This document shows, piece after piece, positions 59,859 through 64,000 of a stretch of 64,000 bases of DNA. This DNA comes from Bacteroidales bacterium. GTDB lineage: Bacteria; Bacteroidota; Bacteroidia; Bacteroidales; F082. The notes below the pieces were generated by a model. It searched no databases. It was not told where the DNA came from and was given only the letters and a program-made list of their open reading frames with translations. Both the position numbers and the translations under genes were made by a program. The stretch covers positions 142,781 to 206,780 of the forward strand of contig JAFTXI010000030.1 of the NCBI GenBank assembly GCA_017461665.1, given 5' to 3'. Position 1 is the stretch's first letter. Every line of letters begins with the position of its first letter.

Positions 59859-62800
59859 ATGAAGAAAAAATTTATTCTTTTAATGATGCTCCTAACTATA
59901 GTCGGGGGGTGAATTTTAATGTGCTTAATGCACAAGAAGTAGAAATTGGTGAGGATCAGAATACTTCAACTGTTGCAACAAGCCTTCCGTATCATAATAC
60001 AACAGCTCAGTCAGTTACACAGCAGATTTATTTGGAGTCGGATTTTGATGGCTATACTGGCGCTATCAATAGCGAAATACCTAAAACTCGTAATATCGTT
60101 TTTACATTGAAAGATGGTCATGGTGATGGATGGAACGGAGGTTATTTAATAGTTGCTGCTGATGATGGAACAAACCAAATGTTAGATCTTGAAGATGGTG
60201 AAACAGCTACTTATACTTTAGAGATTGCTCAAGGTGCTACTGTGACTGTAACATATACAGCAGGTTATTGGAGCGAAGAAAATTCATATTGCATTGCCTA
60301 CGAAGGTGAAGATGACTTCGTGTGTTCTGAATCTCAAGGTACAATAAATAGCAGTAATATATATACTTTTACAGTAGAAGTACCTGTTCCTACAATTGAA
60401 GTAAGTACAGAGCCAATCGCTTTCGGTGATGTAAGAATGGGTGACTACTGGTCAGAAAAAGATCCAAAATTAGTTCAACTTGATGTCGTCGTTAAACATA
60501 CTACAATCACAGATGTTGCTTGCAATAATACTTTATTCGTTGCTGAATATAACTCAAACGAAAGTGTTATCAATGTTAGCTGCAATAAAAATGCTAATGT
60601 TACAGGCGAACAATCTGGTACAATAACTATCACCTCTGCTGATTGCGATCCAGTTACTGTCGCTGTTACAGCAACAGCTTATACAGCTGTAGAACCAGAT
60701 GCTATTGAGGCTTATATAACAGTTGACTTCGAAGAAGATAATTCCTTCACAAATACTCCTATATTCACAAACTTACACGATGACTATAAACTTCCTAATG
60801 AAGCAACTGATGGCAACGCTCCAGACGCTGTCTATAAATTTACCTTGGAAAACACAGGTCTCGTTACGGTAAACGTAGAAGGTACAAATGGAATGGCTGC
60901 AATTTATAAAGAGTTCGGCGAAGATGAAGGTCCTTCTTCTGATAACAATTACGAAGGATATGTACCGGAAGTTGTAGCCAAATCAAGAAACGCAACTCCT
61001 CAGATAGATGCTGTTCAATATGAGCGTGGTACTTATTACTTGGTTGCCGCTGCTGAAAGCGAATTTACAATGACATTGTCTTTAAGTGAGCTTGTCGCTC
61101 CAGAAGCTGTTATTTACACCGCTCCAGAAGATAATGCAATGAATATGGATGATCCTAAATTAACTTGGACATTCGGTAAATATACAGAAGAATATCAAGT
61201 GTTGTTCGGTACAGATCCAGAAAACTTAACAGTGGTGGTAGATTGGACATCACAACTTGCTACAGAATATCAGACTTCAGATTTGGAAATAGCTACAAAA
61301 TATTATTGGCAAGTCAATGCTAAAAATGAAGTTGGAACAACATACGGTGCGGTTCGTTCTTTCGTATCAGCATTACCTGCTCCAACTAATTTGACTACCG
61401 AATATGAAGATTACATATTTGTAGAAGGCGAAAGCAATATTGTGTTGACATGGGATGCTATTGAAGGTGTAACATACAATGTTTACAAACGTGGCGCATA
61501 TAATAACCAAACCGGATATGAATATGAGTTATTAGGAACTACAGAGAATAATAGCTATGAAATAACATCTGAACATGATATTGAAGGTAGTTATTATGCA
61601 GTCTCAGCTGTATATGAAGAAGTCTATGAGTCTGATAAGACTTTGACAGATTATCGTATTTACGTAACAGGTTATAGTTCTATCAAAGGCGTTATTACAA
61701 ACGGTACAAATCCAATTGCAGGTCTTACATTTGAAATTGTAGGAGAGTCAGTATTAGGTGAAGATATTATTATTATCGAAACAGACGAAAATGGTGCATT
61801 TAATGTGCTTGTCTTAGAAGGTACTTACACTATAACAATTTCTCATTATGATTATGAAGAATATGTTAAGACAGATGTTATTTGTGTATACGATAATGTA
61901 AACGACCGTGGTGAGATTGCCTTGACAGCAAAACCTGCAGCAGAAGACGTTGAAGTAACAGCAGCTATCGTTAGTGGAAATGCTAACATCATCTGGACAG
62001 GCGACTATACAAAATATAATGTGTATAGAAGAAACGTTGACGAACCACAAGAACTTACAATAATTGCAGAAGGACTTACAGAAAAAGAATGTCAAGATAC
62101 AGATTGGACAACATTGGAAGTTGGTTCATATCAATATGGCGTGGAAGCATTGGTGGAACAACAAAGTTCAGAACTTGTCGAGATTATTAATGAAGGATTT
62201 GAAGATAATAAAATACCGGATACATGGCATAGATATAGAGAGGAAATGACCGCTAATCCCGATGCTGAATGGAATGTAGGTCCTACATTGCCGAACTCTA
62301 TTTCTGTTAATGACGATTGTGGTACCTATTTTGCATATTCTGCTGGTAAAGCACGTGATGGCAACAAGTATCATCTTGTAACACCTGAAATAAATGCAAG
62401 TGATTGTGTATTGTCGTTCTATTATGCAGCACCTGCATGGGTTGATGATAAGAGTACTTTGGAAGTTTTATATTCAAGTAATCAAGAAGGTCCTTGGATT
62501 TCTTTGGAATGGTCTGTAGAAGATGTGCCATCATGGAATCATGCAGAAATAGATTTGAGTTCTATTGAAGGAAGTTTTTATATTTCATTCTGTGTAACTG
62601 ATAGATGGGGTTATGGTGTAGCACTTGATAATGTATTCCTTAAAGGTAAAACATTAGTTGTAGAAGAAACTCAACCGGTCTGGTCAAATGTTTTGGAAAA
62701 GAAAGCAGACTTTGTATTTAACAACGCTGCTGGAGACAACGATTGGCATAACGAAGCTAACTGGGCTGTTGGCGAACTCCCAGGAAGCGGCGATAATGTC

Positions 62801-64000
62801 GTCCTCAATGCTAAGGCTGTTATCACAACTGATGTAGAAGTCAATAATTTGTCAACTGGTACGAATCAATTGGTTGTTAACAGTGGAACTCTCACAGTTA
62901 ATGGACAGTTAAATGTAAACCAAAATGATCAATACGACGGATATTATCTCGTTATCAACGACGGTGCTCAGTTGCTCCAAAATAATGATGGCGTTCCTGC
63001 TACATTCAAGATGAATATCACAAAACCAGAAACATGGAACGAAGGCAGCGATGGATGGCAATTTATCTCAACACCTTTCACTGATGCAAATGTAAATATG
63101 TTTGCAAGTACTCAGTATTATAACGAAGAGATAGGAAATTATGAAGAAACAGACTACGCTCTCTTCAAGTATGATGGCGAGGCTGAAAAAGAATGGGATA
63201 ACATAAAGGAAAATCCAAACTCATTCGAAATACAATTCGTCTTAGGTCGTGCTTATTTGGCTTCACAAGAGCATAAGGATGTCGTTACATTGGAAGGTAC
63301 TCTCAATTCTGCCAAAACACATGAATGGACAGTCTCTCATAACGGCGAAAAAGAACTCGCTAACTATCACCTCCTCGGCAACCCATTCTCATTCAATATG
63401 GATTGGAGCAATATTACAGTAGAAGGCGTTTATAATGGCTTCGCAACAGTAAACTCAGCTGACGGTTCATACGATTACTCTACAACTGGAACAGTCAATG
63501 TCGGTGATGGTTTCTTCGTAAGAGCAACCGCTGAAAATCCAACAATTTCTTACGGTGCTTCAAAGGGACAAAGGGATAAAGGTGAAAAGGTTGAGAGTAT
63601 CAATCTTATCGCTACAGGTGCAAATGGCGATGACAACGCTATCATCAACTTTGCTGACGCAGATGAAGAAGGATTCCTTAAGTTGGATAACTTCAACAGC
63701 GCAATAGCTGAGATTTACGTCGCTAACAACGGCAGACGTTACGCTATCTCCAACTTCGACAGAGAAACAACAGAAATCGCTGTCAGCTTCGACGCTAAAC
63801 AAATGGGTAACTACACAATAGCAGCCCAGCCACAAGGCAAGTTCCAAAGCGTTATCTTAGTTGACCGCTTCACTGGCGTTGAGACAGACCTCTTAACAGA
63901 TTCTTATACATTCACAGCAACAGGCAGCGAAAACCACGACAGATTTATCGTGAAATTGGCTAACAGCCAAGAGCCAACAGCCAATAGCAACTTTGCATAC
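59859..64000 (+). CDS. Large modular secreted protein, frameshifted in the signal peptide, partial at right edge
   Basis: The ATG at 59859 opens MKKKFILLMMLLTIVGG and then hits TGA at 59910 after six Gs (59904-59909). One more G gives VGGVNFNVLNAQEVEIGED, a complete signal peptide, and that frame stays open to the window end (about 1,360 codons). Modules seen: LKDGHGDGWNGGYLIVAADD, Fn3-like segments (IVLTWDAIEGVTYNVYKRGA), a carboxypeptidase-regulatory fold (SSIKGVITNGTNPIAGLTFE), a cleaved-adhesin/MAM-like domain (about 62185-62650, DNVFLKG at its end) and a later beta-rich region. The type of architecture fits a T9SS surface protein, but the C-terminus lies outside. The last visible codons are a period-7 array. 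Confidence 0.75.
59904..59909 (+). other. G6 homopolymer at the frameshift site
   Basis: Six consecutive Gs lie in codons 16-17 of the signal peptide. A seventh G would restore the frame. This is a candidate slippage site or an assembly error. Confidence 0.6.
63962..63992 (+). repeat. Period-7 array (AACAGCC type) inside the large secreted protein
   Basis: AACAGCC, AAGAGCC, AACAGCC, AATAGCA in tandem encode NSQEPTANSN. Confidence 0.65.

Overview
The window is an AT-rich, gene-dense stretch of a Bacteroidota chromosome, most likely an anaerobic gut-type member of the Bacteroidales. The evidence is: TAnnTTTG promoter elements upstream of many genes; at least five proteins with a complete C-terminal type IX secretion (T9SS) type A sorting domain; an LptD/OstA-like/MCE envelope cluster; a bacterial GGGPS; peptidases of families S46 (DPP7 type), S9 (DPP IV) and M49; and a methylmalonyl-CoA carboxyltransferase operon. 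I see no rRNA, tRNA, CRISPR array, phage or transposase gene.

Layout. 1-5474: outer-membrane biogenesis, with partial lptD on the minus strand facing a plus-strand run of amidase, MCE protein and OstA-like protein. 5475-5928: intergenic repeats, including a ~205-bp MITE-like hairpin. 5929-7767: L-serine dehydratase and ThpR. 7801-11817: Pif1-like helicase and a sensor kinase on the minus strand. 11931-25096: secreted proteolysis (M1 aminopeptidase, two tandem subtilases, a large T9SS propeller/Fn3 protein, DPP IV). 25216-27188: GGGPS and HemW, divergent. 27375-31388: M49-like peptidase lipoprotein and DPP7. 31592-40748: a giant alpha-2-macroglobulin-like protein and an M6 metalloprotease. 40804-49021: RsmI, a repeat-rich conserved protein, an Omp85 barrel, periplasmic asparaginase plus porin, and two acyltransferases. 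49154-53023: a TolC/EmrA/EmrB-type efflux operon. 53334-59701: FMN-binding/ferredoxin membrane protein, the methylmalonyl-CoA operon, a conserved hypothetical protein and a YfcC-type carrier. 59859-64000: a large secreted modular protein, frameshifted in its signal peptide and running off the right edge.

Together the genes suggest a peptide- and amino-acid-fermenting lifestyle: extracellular and cell-surface peptidases release peptides, dipeptidyl peptidases trim them, serine dehydratase and asparaginase deaminate, and the methylmalonyl-CoA steps lead to propionate. This is inference from family knowledge.

The most unusual signal is a set of short repeat families scattered through the whole window. 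They include (i) ~57-nt stem-loops with ends GTAGAGACGTATCAA and TTGCTGCGTCTC whose inner stem changes between copies while staying complementary, nearly always oriented with transcription and lying at gene 3' ends; (ii) degenerate tandem arrays of period 7 and period 8; (iii) palindromes with a CTGAGCCTGTCGAA core; and (iv) short TTCATAATGCATAA-type units. Copies of all four lie inside reading frames without breaking them. They add peptide inserts or C-terminal tails to the alpha-2-macroglobulin, Omp85, acyltransferases, FMN-binding protein, RsmI, helicase and kinase. This resembles in principle the in-frame palindromic elements known from Rickettsia, but I do not recognise these families as a described system.
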